Part shown: in pieces, positions 6,457 through 14,033 of the stretch
Layout: each line of letters starts with the position of its first letter
Numbering within the stretch: the stretch's first letter is position 1
Origin: Proteobacteria bacterium UBA3588
GTDB taxonomy: Bacteria; Pseudomonadota; Gammaproteobacteria; Thiohalomonadales; Thiohalomonadaceae
Assembly: GCA_002376325.1 (NCBI GenBank)
Contig: DFMR01000017.1
Coordinates: forward strand, 3,469-23,883
Length of the DNA: 20,415 nt
Direction of reading: 5' to 3'
Made by a program: the position numbers and the translations under genes
The notes under the pieces: model-generated
Database searches by the model: none
What the model was told of the DNA's origin: nothing
Seen by the model: the letters and a program-made list of their open reading frames with translations, nothing else

Positions 6457-7197
6457 ATGCCCCTCCACACCCTCATCGCCTTCCTGTTTGTGGTCGGACT
6501 CGGCGCCTATGTCCAGACCGTCACCGGCTTCGCCCTGGGCCTGATCGTGATGGGCGGCATTACCACCTTCGGCGTGGCGCCGGTCGCCTTCACCGCCGTG
6601 GTCATCAGCTTTACCGCACTCACCACCAACGTGTTGGCACTGCATCGCGCTCTGCACCTGGTCGACCGGCGCGCGGTCGTCTTTACCTTGCTCGGGATGA
6701 TGCCTGCGGTCTACATCGGCGTAATACTGCTGGATCGGCTGCACAGCATGTCAGTGGAGGGTTTGCGCACCCTGCTCGGGGGCGTGATCCTGGGCGGCGG
6801 CATACTGCTCGCCTTGCGCCCCCAGCCACGTCCACGCCGCGCCGCCGCCTGGTACGACAGCGCGGTCGGCATCGCCGGGGGCCTGCTCGCCGGCCTGTTT
6901 GCCATCGGCGGTCCGCCGCTGGTGTTCCATTTCTATCGCCAGCCGCTAGCGCTGGCGACCATCCGTGCCACCTTGTTGACCGTCTTTGCTGTGGCGACGG
7001 CCAGCCGGCTGGTCTATGTCGAGTTGCAGGGCGGCATCGACACGGCGATGCTCGAAGTCAGTGCGCTCTGCCTGCCGGTGGTGTTCATTGCCACCCGCCT
7101 GGGACGACGCTACCCGCCGCCGCTGCCGGAATTGGCCATGCGCCGCCTCGCCTTCATCCTGCTCGGTGTCATCGGCCTCAGCCTGCTGGCGCGGTGA
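6457..7197 (+). CDS. TauE/SafE family sulfite-exporter-like permease
   Basis: This is an integral inner-membrane protein of 246 residues with about eight hydrophobic segments. The TauE/SafE family exports organosulfonates, sulfite or related anions; the substrate here cannot be read from sequence. Family features include an early YVQTVTGFALGLI motif after the first segment, and the second-half repeat AGGLLAGLFAIGGPPLVFHFY, whose GGPP motif is characteristic. The length is normal. The ATG at 6457 is preferred because the first membrane segment begins at once; an in-frame ATG at 6424 would add 11 residues but sits inside a TATAAT box. It follows the antitoxin-like gene on the same strand and is followed by a palindrome at 7204-7227. 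Confidence 0.88.
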   Translation: MPLHTLIAFLFVVGLGAYVQTVTGFALGLIVMGGITTFGVAPVAFTAVVISFTALTTNVLALHRALHLVDRRAVVFTLLGMMPAVYIGVILLDRLHSMSVEGLRTLLGGVILGGGILLALRPQPRPRRAAAWYDSAVGIAGGLLAGLFAIGGPPLVFHFYRQPLALATIRATLLTVFAVATASRLVYVELQGGIDTAMLEVSALCLPVVFIATRLGRRYPPPLPELAMRRLAFILLGVIGLSLLAR

Positions 7198-7203
7198 AGC
7201 GTT

Positions 7204-7227
7204 GCGGGAACGGCATGCCGTTCCCGC
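7204..7227. repeat. perfect 24-base palindrome after the TauE gene
   Basis: GCGGGAACGGCA and its exact reverse complement meet with no loop, six bases past the TauE stop. As RNA it would form a stable hairpin with the centre opened. There is no T-run after it, so it is a weak terminator or a 3'-end stabiliser. A dimeric protein site is also possible. Confidence 0.55.
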
Positions 7228-7281
7228 CCCTCTCGCACCCGCAGGGCATCAAGTACCCACCGCATAAGTCCTGCCCTGGAC

Positions 7282-7306
7282 AAAAAAAGCCGGGACATGC
7301 CCGGCT
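7282..7306 (-). terminator. intrinsic terminator of the SPOR-domain gene
   Basis: Read on the - strand, AGCCGGG (7306-7300), a five-base loop and CCCGGCT (7294-7288) are followed by a run of seven T. It lies 24 bases after the SPOR gene stop. Read on the + strand the same hairpin is followed by CTCTTC, so it can also back up termination from the TauE side. Confidence 0.9.
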
Positions 7307-7329
7307 CTCTTCATACCATCGCGCGAGCG

Positions 7330-8583
7330 TTAGCGGTGCCCGACCCAGGGCGCTCCGGCCAGCTTGTTCTTGATCATGTCGGAATAGACCTGCGCCTCTT
7401 CACGCGACGAAAAACCGGTCACCCGCACCCGATACCAGATACGTCCGTTCATCGTCACCTTTTCCACCGCGATGTTCTTGATGCCCTCATGCCGCAACCG
7501 TGCCGATTCGCTCTGCGCCGCCTTAGCGTCGGTCAGCGACGCCACGTTCACCACCCAGGCACCCGACGCGGCCAGAGTACGTTTTTTGGCGGGTTGCGCG
7601 GCTTTGGCCTTAGCCGGCGGCTTGGCTTTGACGGGTTGCTGCACGGCGGTCGCAGCTGCCGACTTTTCGCTGGGCGCCCTCTGCTGTGCAATCAACTGCG
7701 CCCGCAGTGACGCCACCGATTTGTCGAGGTCGTCGAGACGGGTGTTCAACGCACTCATCACCTGTTCGTTGCCACCCGCATGGCCCGTCGATGTGGTAAC
7801 GGTCGACGCCAGGGTATTGAGGCGCTGATTGATGCGCGCCAACTCCGCGTCGAGTTGGGGGCTGAGAGCGGCCGCCGACGGTTGTCCCATCCGGCCCATA
7901 TCGGCCTTCAGCTCGGCGACCTGGCTGTGCAGGCTCACGGCGAACCATCCCACCACCGCGGCGATGACCAGCGAAAACAGCGCTACGCCGATCGTTGAAA
8001 CATCGAGTTTCTTGCCCACTTCCGTCTCCTCTTCTTCGTCGGCAATCAATGCATCGTGCGCCGCCTGATAATCGGCCGCGTCATGGGAAGAATCATCCAC
8101 GGCATCAAATAGATCGGGCGTACTGCGGGGAGCCGCCGAGACCTCAGGCGCCGCTTCATAGTGTACGTCCAAGTCGGAGACATACTCGTCGAGGGCATCC
8201 GCCCCCACCTCGTCGGCAACGTGGTCTACGTCGAGATCGAGCTCCTCCGGCGCGTCCATCGCTGCGGCTTCCACAATATCCTCGGCACCCAGCTCCGGCA
8301 CCGGTTCGTCCATCGACACATCCAACTCGTGCAGCTCGTCGCCGCCGGCAAACGCCGGTGCCGTCGACGCGGCGCTGCCGAATTCTTCCACCTGCGGATC
8401 TGCTGAGGCGCCTTCCCCGCCGCTCTGGCCGAATTCGTTCAGAAAGGCATCGAGATCGGCCAGCTCTTCGTCGCCGCTCTCGGAGGAGGCAGGTCGTGCG
8501 CTATCGTCGCCCAATACGTCGCTGAAATCGGCCAGCAGGTCATCATCGTTTTGGTCGTGGTTCGGATCCTGCTTCTCGCTCAT
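7330..8583 (-). CDS. SPOR-domain inner-membrane protein with acidic cytoplasmic N-terminus
   Basis: The protein has 417 residues. Residues 1-190 are very acidic and low in complexity, rich in Asp, Glu and Ala. A single membrane segment covers about 197-217 (STIGVALFSLVIAAVVGWFAV). Next come a periplasmic helical region likely to be coiled coil (220-300), an Ala/Lys/Pro linker (305-340), and a C-terminal SPOR domain (about 341-415: WVVNVASL, IWYRVRVTGFSSREEAQVYSDMI). SPOR domains bind peptidoglycan strands stripped of stem peptides, usually at the division site, so a septal role is inferred. The type II topology matches FtsN or DamX. GAGG five bases before the ATG supports the start, and a terminator follows at 7282-7306. 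It differs from DamX in its long acidic N-terminus. Confidence 0.9.
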   Translation of the reverse strand: MSEKQDPNHDQNDDDLLADFSDVLGDDSARPASSESGDEELADLDAFLNEFGQSGGEGASADPQVEEFGSAASTAPAFAGGDELHELDVSMDEPVPELGAEDIVEAAAMDAPEELDLDVDHVADEVGADALDEYVSDLDVHYEAAPEVSAAPRSTPDLFDAVDDSSHDAADYQAAHDALIADEEEETEVGKKLDVSTIGVALFSLVIAAVVGWFAVSLHSQVAELKADMGRMGQPSAAALSPQLDAELARINQRLNTLASTVTTSTGHAGGNEQVMSALNTRLDDLDKSVASLRAQLIAQQRAPSEKSAAATAVQQPVKAKPPAKAKAAQPAKKRTLAASGAWVVNVASLTDAKAAQSESARLRHEGIKNIAVEKVTMNGRIWYRVRVTGFSSREEAQVYSDMIKNKLAGAPWVGHR

Positions 8584-8692
8584 CGTGCCCTCGTGTTCTC
8601 TCCATCGGCCAGCGCCGGTCGCCCCTGCGATGTTGTCATATTAGCGCAGACTAGCAACAGCAGTGCCGGGTGGCAAACAATGGCGACGGGGA

Positions 8693-9139
8693 TCAGCCGC
8701 AGCCGTCATCGTCGCGCCGCATCAACGCCGGACCCAGCTCGTCCCACGCTCTGCGACCGAACACCAGAACCGGGATGAACAAAGTGGCCAGCGGCGCCAG
8801 CGCAATCAACCGCTGGTAGAGCGACAATGTGGCCGGCGCCAACAGCCATAACAGGGTAAACGCCGCGGCCAGAATAATCGCCAGCAGACCGAGGTAGATG
8901 ACGGCGAAGGGGCGGTGGGGAAACTTCCACGGCGCGCACAGCAGCAGATAAGTCGCACCGGCCCCCAGGAACAGCAGCGCTGCCAGCGCCGCGGCATAAC
9001 GCTGCTGCAGTGTCGCCATCACCAGCAGCGGCAGCAGCCACGACAAACCACCCGCGCCGCCGCCGAACCACGCCAGCCGGCGGCCGCGTGCCGCAGCGGT
9101 CGTTGTCCGTTGTGCGCCGGCCGGCGCCCGGTACGACAT
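8693..9139 (-). CDS. small integral membrane protein of unknown function (148 aa)
   Basis: A basic N-terminus (TTTAAARGRRLAW) is followed by about four hydrophobic segments: around 28-45, 47-67, 78-101 and 107-127. The tail (RRDDDGCG) is polar. I do not recognise the family. Its start lies three bases after the stop of the MFS gene upstream, so the two are co-transcribed and probably translationally coupled. It could be an accessory subunit of that transporter, but this rests only on position. The segment 8584-8692 downstream, before the SPOR gene start, holds that gene's upstream region and no other gene. Confidence 0.75.
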   Translation of the reverse strand: MSYRAPAGAQRTTTAAARGRRLAWFGGGAGGLSWLLPLLVMATLQQRYAAALAALLFLGAGATYLLLCAPWKFPHRPFAVIYLGLLAIILAAAFTLLWLLAPATLSLYQRLIALAPLATLFIPVLVFGRRAWDELGPALMRRDDDGCG

Positions 9140-9142
9140 CGC

Positions 9143-10342
9143 TCAGCCCTGCGCACCGGTCGTCGCGAGATCACGGACGCCGCCGCGCCGCTGCTGCGTC
9201 CGGCGCAACCATCCCAACGCCGCCAGGACGATCGCGATACACGGGATGACGCCGAGATTGACGGCCCGCCAGCCGAAACGGTATTGCAGCGCACCGGCGG
9301 ACAACACCGCCAACGTCGACACGCCGAACACGACGAAGTCGTTGAGCGCCTGCACCTTGGCCTGCTCATTGCGCCGATAACCGACGGTCAGCAGGCTGGT
9401 CGCGCCGATAAAGAGAAAATTCCAGCCAACGCCCAGACACAGCAGCGCGAGCCAAAAATGGCGCACGCTGGTGCCGAGCAGATTGACCGTCACGCATCCC
9501 GCCATCAACAACGCGCCGGCCAGCATCACGCGCCAGACACCGAAACGGTGAATCAGCCGGCCGGTGACGAACGACGGCACGAACATCCCCAACACGTGCC
9601 ACTCGATGACGAAGGCGGTGTCATCGTAGCGGTGCGCATAACTGTGCATGGCCAGCGGCGCCGCGGTCATGATCAGCGCCATCATGCCGTAACCCAGCGC
9701 CCCCGCAATCATCGCCACCGGAACGGCCGGCTGGCGCAGGATAACGATTAACGGCCGCCCGTCGCCGCCGTCCACCGCGGCCGCGCGCGGAATGTCGAGC
9801 CGGAACATCAGCAGAAAACAGAGCACATAGAGCGCGGCCAGCGCCACATAGCCACCGGCAAACTCCACGCCGGGCAACAGCTGCGAACCCCAGCGCGCCA
9901 GATTCGGGCCGATGACGGCCGCCGCCACACCGCCGGCCAGCACATACGAGACCGCGCGCGCACGAAACTCCAGCGTCGCCGCATCGACTGCGGCAAAACG
10001 AAAATAGTTACCGAACCCGGTGAAGACCCCGATCAGCGCGGTCGCCAGGCAAAACAGCTCGAAGCTGCGACCGACGATGGCGTAGGTCGCCAGCACGGCG
10101 CCGGCAACGGCAACGGTACTCGCCAATACGAAGCCGTTACGACGCCCAATGCGCTCCATCAGCAGCGAGGCGGGGATCGTGGTCGCGACGGAAGCCCCCA
10201 TCTGCAACGCCAGCGGCAGGGTCGCCAACGCCTTGTCGGATGCCAGCCGACTGCCCAACAAGGCGGCGGTGGCAAACAGCAATACCGTCCCCGACATCAT
10301 TACCGCCTGACCGAGCGCAAGCAGAAGCACGTTGCCCTTCAT
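9143..10342 (-). CDS. major facilitator superfamily transporter
   Basis: The protein has 399 residues with about 12 hydrophobic segments in two halves separated by a polar loop near residues 190-205. The MFS signature between segments 2 and 3 is visible as MERIGRRNGFVLAS. The matching half-two motif is GRLIHRFGVWRVMLAGALL. The substrate is unknown; the sequence resembles efflux-type MFS proteins of COG0477 breadth. The ATG at 10342 is chosen because GAG lies about five bases upstream; an in-frame GTG at 10360 would add six residues. It forms a two-gene operon with the membrane protein at 8693-9139. It is divergent from the gene at 10527, with 184 bases of shared upstream DNA. Confidence 0.88.
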   Translation of the reverse strand: MKGNVLLLALGQAVMMSGTVLLFATAALLGSRLASDKALATLPLALQMGASVATTIPASLLMERIGRRNGFVLASTVAVAGAVLATYAIVGRSFELFCLATALIGVFTGFGNYFRFAAVDAATLEFRARAVSYVLAGGVAAAVIGPNLARWGSQLLPGVEFAGGYVALAALYVLCFLLMFRLDIPRAAAVDGGDGRPLIVILRQPAVPVAMIAGALGYGMMALIMTAAPLAMHSYAHRYDDTAFVIEWHVLGMFVPSFVTGRLIHRFGVWRVMLAGALLMAGCVTVNLLGTSVRHFWLALLCLGVGWNFLFIGATSLLTVGYRRNEQAKVQALNDFVVFGVSTLAVLSAGALQYRFGWRAVNLGVIPCIAIVLAALGWLRRTQQRRGGVRDLATTGAQG

Positions 10343-10478
10343 CCGACTCGAAATCACCACATACCCCGTAGCTGAATTGCGTCCGCCGTCGCTCCGACGT
10401 CCGCTGTCCCGAAAAGACCGTTAACTTTACTACGAAATTCATATCCGATGGCGCCGACATAGCCCATTTTCCGGATAC

Positions 10479-10493
10479 CGGTTATGCTAACCG
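10479..10493 (+). promoter_or_regulatory. operator-like inverted repeat overlapping a -10 box
   Basis: CGGTTA (10479-10484) and TAACCG (10488-10493) flank TGC. The hexamer TATGCT (10483-10488) inside it could be the -10 of the gene at 10527, with transcription starting near 10495. A repressor on the palindrome would block that promoter. No convincing -35 is seen. Confidence 0.35.
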
Positions 10494-10526
10494 TCCTCGA
10501 ATTCAGCTGTCCTCACTATCGCCGTC

Positions 10527-11237
10527 ATGGACACCATCAATTACGAATATCGCTTCGCCTTCGCTGATGAGCGCGAGGAGGTTTTTCAGATCCAGTTGGA
10601 TCGCGTCACCCTCGCACCGCGCGAGGCGTTGCCGCCGGTACTGCCCGAGTGGACCCGTTTGGAATTCAAACAGTGCGAAGGCTGCACGCTGCCCTACGGC
10701 TCCTACAGCCATTGCCCGCTGGCCGCACACATCTCGCCGGTGGTCGAACTGCTCAGCGATGTGGTCTCCATCGACGAAACCGAGGTAACGGTAATCCTCG
10801 ACAATCGCACCGTCACGCGCAGCGCCACCGCACAGGAAGGCATCAGCTCGCTGATGGGCATCATCATCGCCACCAGCGGTTGCCCTTTCACCGAATTCTT
10901 CAAACCGATGGCACGCTTCCACCTGCCGTTCGCCGATACCGAAGAGACCTTCTACCGCGCCGCCAGCATGTACATGCTGGCGCAATACTATCGCTGGCAC
11001 GACAATCTGTCCGCCGACCTCGAGATGAAGGGGCTGCAGCGCTTCTACGAGCAGGTGGCCAAGGTCAACAAGGGTATGGCGGCGCGCATCCGCTCGACCC
11101 GGCGCGAGGACGGCACCGTCAACGCCATCGTGCTGCTCGATATGTTCGTCCGCGGGATGCCCGACGGTATCGAGTCCATCCTCGACGAACTCAAGCCGCT
11201 GTTCGCACCCTACCTGGTAGACAAGCACATCGTTTAG
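10527..11237 (+). CDS. cysteine-containing unknown protein, possibly DUF6901 family
   Basis: The protein is soluble, with 236 residues and no signal peptide. It starts with a beta-rich segment (INYEYRFAFADEREEVFQIQLD). A cysteine cluster follows: Cys50 and Cys53 (CEGC), Cys63 (SHCPLA), and later Cys119 in ATSGCPF next to HLPF. The pattern CxxC-x9-C plus GCP could bind a metal or be redox-active. The C-terminal half is helical (ETFYRAASMYMLAQYYRWHDN onward). I believe it matches a proteobacterial family listed as DUF6901, but this is from memory and no function is known. It has no clear Shine-Dalgarno motif. It stands alone, divergent from the MFS gene and 134 bases before the thioesterase. 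Confidence 0.7.
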   Translation: MDTINYEYRFAFADEREEVFQIQLDRVTLAPREALPPVLPEWTRLEFKQCEGCTLPYGSYSHCPLAAHISPVVELLSDVVSIDETEVTVILDNRTVTRSATAQEGISSLMGIIIATSGCPFTEFFKPMARFHLPFADTEETFYRAASMYMLAQYYRWHDNLSADLEMKGLQRFYEQVAKVNKGMAARIRSTRREDGTVNAIVLLDMFVRGMPDGIESILDELKPLFAPYLVDKHIV

Positions 11238-11371
11238 CCCCTCTCGCAGAGTCAACCGCAAGACAGCTTCAACGCGATGACGGCGGAAGTTACAGCGCCG
11301 CCCGGCTACGGGACCGATAGGTTTGCTTTAAACTTCCCGGACGGAAGTCCACTGACAGCAACGGAGCAAAC

Positions 11372-11800
11372 ATGCAGGACTACGCCTTTACCATGGAACT
11401 GGCGGTGCGCGACTACGAGTGCGACATCCAGGGCATCGTCAACAACGCGGTCTACCAAAACTATCTGGAGCACGTACGGCACGAGTATCTCAGCTCGATC
11501 GGCATCGACTTCGCCGACTACGCCGCGCGCGGCATCAACCTGGTGGTGGTCCGCATCGAGATCGACTACAGGCTTCCGCTGAAACCGGGCGACCGTTTCC
11601 TGGTGGGGCTGGACATGGTGCGCGAATCGCGTACACGGCTGAGCTTCATGCAGGATATCTATCGCCAGCCGGACCACAAGCCGGTACTCAAGGCCAAGGT
11701 GATCGGAACCGCCCTCAATGGACGCGGCCGTCCGCAGATCCCCGACGAGCTGCAACGGATCATCGACAGCCTGCAGCACCGCACCGACAGCGACCGCTGA
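11372..11800 (+). CDS. hotdog-fold acyl-CoA thioesterase (4HBT, YbgC/FadM-like)
   Basis: The protein has 142 residues. It probably hydrolyses acyl-CoA or a related thioester in the cytoplasm; chain-length preference is not readable. The signature VRDYECDIQGIVNNAVYQNYLEHVRHEYL (residues 12-40) has the D-x-G-x-VNN-x-x-Y pattern with Asp18 as the likely catalytic residue. The central beta sheet follows (NLVVVRIEIDYRLPLKPGDRFLV), and the length is typical for a single hotdog domain. GGAG lies five bases before the ATG. The 134 bases between the upstream stop and this start hold no clear terminator, so co-transcription with the gene at 10527 is possible. Confidence 0.88.
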   Translation: MQDYAFTMELAVRDYECDIQGIVNNAVYQNYLEHVRHEYLSSIGIDFADYAARGINLVVVRIEIDYRLPLKPGDRFLVGLDMVRESRTRLSFMQDIYRQPDHKPVLKAKVIGTALNGRGRPQIPDELQRIIDSLQHRTDSDR

Positions 11801-11815
11801 ACCCGGCACCCGCTC

Positions 11816-11831
11816 TTGCAATATTTTGCAA
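11816..11831. repeat. paired TTGCAA palindromes
   Basis: TTGCAA occurs at 11816-11821 and again at 11826-11831. Each copy is its own reverse complement, and their starts are ten bases apart, about one helical turn. They lie in an AT-rich stretch 37 bases upstream of the sigma-28 promoter. This spacing suits a dimeric activator or repressor, but the motif is short and could be chance. Confidence 0.3.
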
Positions 11832-11867
11832 CACGTTGTTACAAAAGAAAATTTTTACGCTTCTCGC

Positions 11868-11894
11868 TAAATTTCGCTGCCCGCCGGCCGATAA
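11868..11894 (+). promoter_or_regulatory. perfect sigma-28 (FliA) flagellar class promoter
   Basis: TAAA (11868-11871), exactly 15 bases, then GCCGATAA (11887-11894) matches the FliA consensus TAAA-N15-GCCGATAA at every specified base. The bases after TAAA (TTTC) also resemble the extended TAAAGTTT form. The expected transcription start is near 11902, giving a leader of about 100 bases before the ATG at 12001. The only gene it can drive is the one at 12001-12684, which therefore most likely belongs to the late flagellar regulon. Confidence 0.85.
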
Positions 11895-12000
11895 TCGGTT
11901 CAGCGGCGCTCGCGACAGCTTCACGTGCCATCTATCCGCGGCCGGTGACCTCCCGAGCGCAACATCCACGACAACCAGTGATACCTCGTAAGGAGGCCCC

Positions 12001-12684
12001 ATGTCAGTCAGCACCATCGGCAGCAATTCCATATGGAGCGGCCCGCAGGCGGCCGGCAACGCTTCGGTTTCGGGCACCAGCAGCGACGGTGACGGTGACG
12101 GCAGCGGTGCCGGCGGTGCAGGCCGCATCTCCGGCGGCCAACCGCAAGGGTTGATGCAAGACATCATGCAGACGTTCAACCAACTTGGGTTGGCCACCGC
12201 CAATAGCGCCGGCACTGGCAACAGCGGCGCCGCCGCGACCAGCAACAATGGCGTTCATCAAGCCATGCACTCCTTCATGCACAGTCTGTTTCAGGCCCTG
12301 CAGCAGTCCGGCGCCAGCGGCCAGAGCAGCGCCTCGGGACAGGACAGTGATGGCGACAACGATGGCAGTGGCGGCACCGCCACCGCCTCGGCAGGCGGAG
12401 GCTACGGCGATATGGCGACCAAGTTGCAGAATCTGTTGCAGTCACTCAACGGCAACAGCACGACGTCAAGCGGCAGCGGAACGAGTCAGAACGGCGCGTT
12501 GAGTACCCTGAGTTCCAGCTTTCAGAATCTGGTACAGGCACTGGGAACCAGCAACAACGGCGCCAGCGGAAATAGCGGCGTAACGCTGCAGACCTTTCTG
12601 CAGGATATGGTGCAGAACCTGGGTAATTCACAAAGCTCCGGCATGCTCCAGCCCGCCGGTAACATCGTCAGGACGGTCGCCTGA
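12001..12684 (+). CDS. Ser/Gly/Asn-rich protein with five amphipathic modules, sigma-28-controlled
   Basis: The protein has 227 residues with no cysteine, no Sec signal, no membrane segment, and almost no Lys or Arg. Low-complexity Gly/Ser/Asn/Ala linkers separate five short amphipathic helices of a shared type: 51-64 (LMQDIMQTFNQLGL), 86-104, 138-150 (MATKLQNLLQSLN), 167-182 (SSSFQNLVQALG) and 196-210 (LQTFLQDMVQNLG). Two Asp-rich loops, DGDGDG (29-34) and DSDGDND (115-121), look like calcium-binding DxDxDG loops. The Shine-Dalgarno motif is the full TAAGGAGG, four bases before the ATG, which predicts strong translation. A FliA promoter precedes it and a hairpin follows. The composition recalls harpins and flagellar-exported proteins, so export through the flagellar secretion apparatus or a filament-associated role is inferred. 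I do not recognise a family. Confidence 0.85.
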   Translation: MSVSTIGSNSIWSGPQAAGNASVSGTSSDGDGDGSGAGGAGRISGGQPQGLMQDIMQTFNQLGLATANSAGTGNSGAAATSNNGVHQAMHSFMHSLFQALQQSGASGQSSASGQDSDGDNDGSGGTATASAGGGYGDMATKLQNLLQSLNGNSTTSSGSGTSQNGALSTLSSSFQNLVQALGTSNNGASGNSGVTLQTFLQDMVQNLGNSQSSGMLQPAGNIVRTVA

Positions 12685-12695
12685 TAAGGGACGGC

Positions 12696-12728
12696 GCACG
12701 CATGCGGCGGCCGACGTCGCATGCGTGC
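12696..12728. terminator. long hairpin between convergent genes
   Basis: GCACGCATGCG (12696-12706) and CGCATGCGTGC (12718-12728) form an 11-bp perfect stem with an 11-base loop. It sits between the sigma-28 gene and the end of envZ. No T-run follows, so it may be a weak bidirectional terminator. A second palindrome, CCGCTTAAGCGG (12728-12739), abuts it and contains the envZ stop codon. Confidence 0.55.
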
Positions 12729-12731
12729 CGC

Positions 12732-14033
12732 TTAAGCGGCCATCGGCAGGGTGACGCACGCCTCCAGGCCTCCACCGTCGCGATTGCGCAGGCATACGTC
12801 TCCACCGTGCAGCTTGGCGATACGGGCGACGATGGCGAGCCCCAGGCCGGTACCTCCCCCGCCGCTGCGCGACGGCTCGAGGCGGGTGAAAGGCTGCAAC
12901 ATCGCCTCCAGCCGCTCCTGAGGGATGCCGGGTCCGCGATCCAACACCCGCAATACCGCCATGTTCCCCTCCAGGGCGGTTTCGATCTCGATTGCGCCGC
13001 CGCCATACTGCAGTGCGTTATCCGCCAGATTGGTCACCAACCGCTGCATTGCGGTCAGCCGTAACGGTAGCGCAGGCAAGGTCCGCAAACGCGTCGTCAC
13101 TTGGGCTCCGAGACGGTGATAACGTTCCACTACGGCGCTGACGATGCGGTTGAGATCGCCGTCGGCGTTCACTGCCTCGCCCTCGTCATCGCGCACATAG
13201 GCGAGGAACTGTTCCACGACCGCATCGATATCTTCGATGTCCTGCACCATGCCGTCATGAACCCCATCATCGATCTGGTCGGCCACCATCTCGATGCCGA
13301 GACGCAGCCGCGCCAGCGGGGTGCGCAAATCATGGGAGACGCTGGCCAGCAACAGCACACGATCCGCATCCAGCGTATGCAGATCGGCCGCCATTTGATT
13401 GAATGCCCGGCTCAGGGCGCTGATTTCGGCCGCGCCACTTTCCCTCAGCGGCGGCGGTGCCGCCCCTTTACCCACCAGCGAAGCCGCCGCCGTCAGTCGG
13501 CGCAACGGCCGGTTGATGCGCCAGGCCAGGGCGAAGGCGGCCGTCACCGCCAGCAGCGCCATCAGCACAGCGACACCGATCCACTGCCACGGCAGCGGGT
13601 GTTCGTGGGGTGGCCGCGGCAGCATCAGCCAATAGACCCCGGGGCCATTGCGTACCTTGATCCAGAGACGTCCCGGCGCCAGTCGCAGTTCGGTCGGATA
13701 GCCCAGCCGCGCCGACAGCAACGACATGAGTCGCCGCCCTACCGTATCCTGCGCGATCGCGCCCGGTGCAGCACGCCCGCTGTCGGGCAGCAATTGCAGG
13801 TAATCGCCGTGCCGCAATCGCTCCATATAAGCCGGTTGATCATCTCCGTCGATGGCGTTGAGCGATGCGGTGACGGTCTGAATCTGGGCGATCAGCAGAT
13901 TGGCCAGACGGATGGGCAAGTGGTCGTTGTTGTAGTAGCGGAACAACACCAGCGCACCGGCCTGGCTCAGCACCAGGACCGCAAGAATCAGGAGTGCCGT
14001 GCGGCCAAACAGCGACGCCGGCACCAGCCTCAT
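12732..14033 (-). CDS. envZ: EnvZ-like sensor histidine kinase
   Basis: The protein has 433 residues. It is the inner-membrane osmosensor kinase and phosphatase of OmpR. It has TM1 at about 12-33, a periplasmic loop to about 148, TM2 at about 150-172, and a HAMP region at about 173-223. The phospho-accepting His234 lies in SVSHDLRTPLARLRLG, the N-box is NLADNALQYG (335-344), and the ATP-lid motifs are DRGPGIP (365-371) and GGGGTGLGLA (391-400). All key residues are present, and the length is close to E. coli EnvZ (450). Its ATG overlaps the ompR stop as ATGA (14033-14030), the usual coupling for this pair. The 3' end carries a palindrome over its stop codon. Confidence 0.94.
   Translation of the reverse strand: MRLVPASLFGRTALLILAVLVLSQAGALVLFRYYNNDHLPIRLANLLIAQIQTVTASLNAIDGDDQPAYMERLRHGDYLQLLPDSGRAAPGAIAQDTVGRRLMSLLSARLGYPTELRLAPGRLWIKVRNGPGVYWLMLPRPPHEHPLPWQWIGVAVLMALLAVTAAFALAWRINRPLRRLTAAASLVGKGAAPPPLRESGAAEISALSRAFNQMAADLHTLDADRVLLLASVSHDLRTPLARLRLGIEMVADQIDDGVHDGMVQDIEDIDAVVEQFLAYVRDDEGEAVNADGDLNRIVSAVVERYHRLGAQVTTRLRTLPALPLRLTAMQRLVTNLADNALQYGGGAIEIETALEGNMAVLRVLDRGPGIPQERLEAMLQPFTRLEPSRSGGGGTGLGLAIVARIAKLHGGDVCLRNRDGGGLEACVTLPMAA

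Noticed and set aside
9374..9381. GCCGATAA within the MFS gene
   Set aside because: It lies inside a coding region, on the opposite strand, without a matching -35 element or downstream gene.
11238..11371. Possible short gene between the cysteine protein and the thioesterase
   Set aside because: The frame opening at 11277 runs through the thioesterase in another frame, and has no family resemblance or ribosome site.
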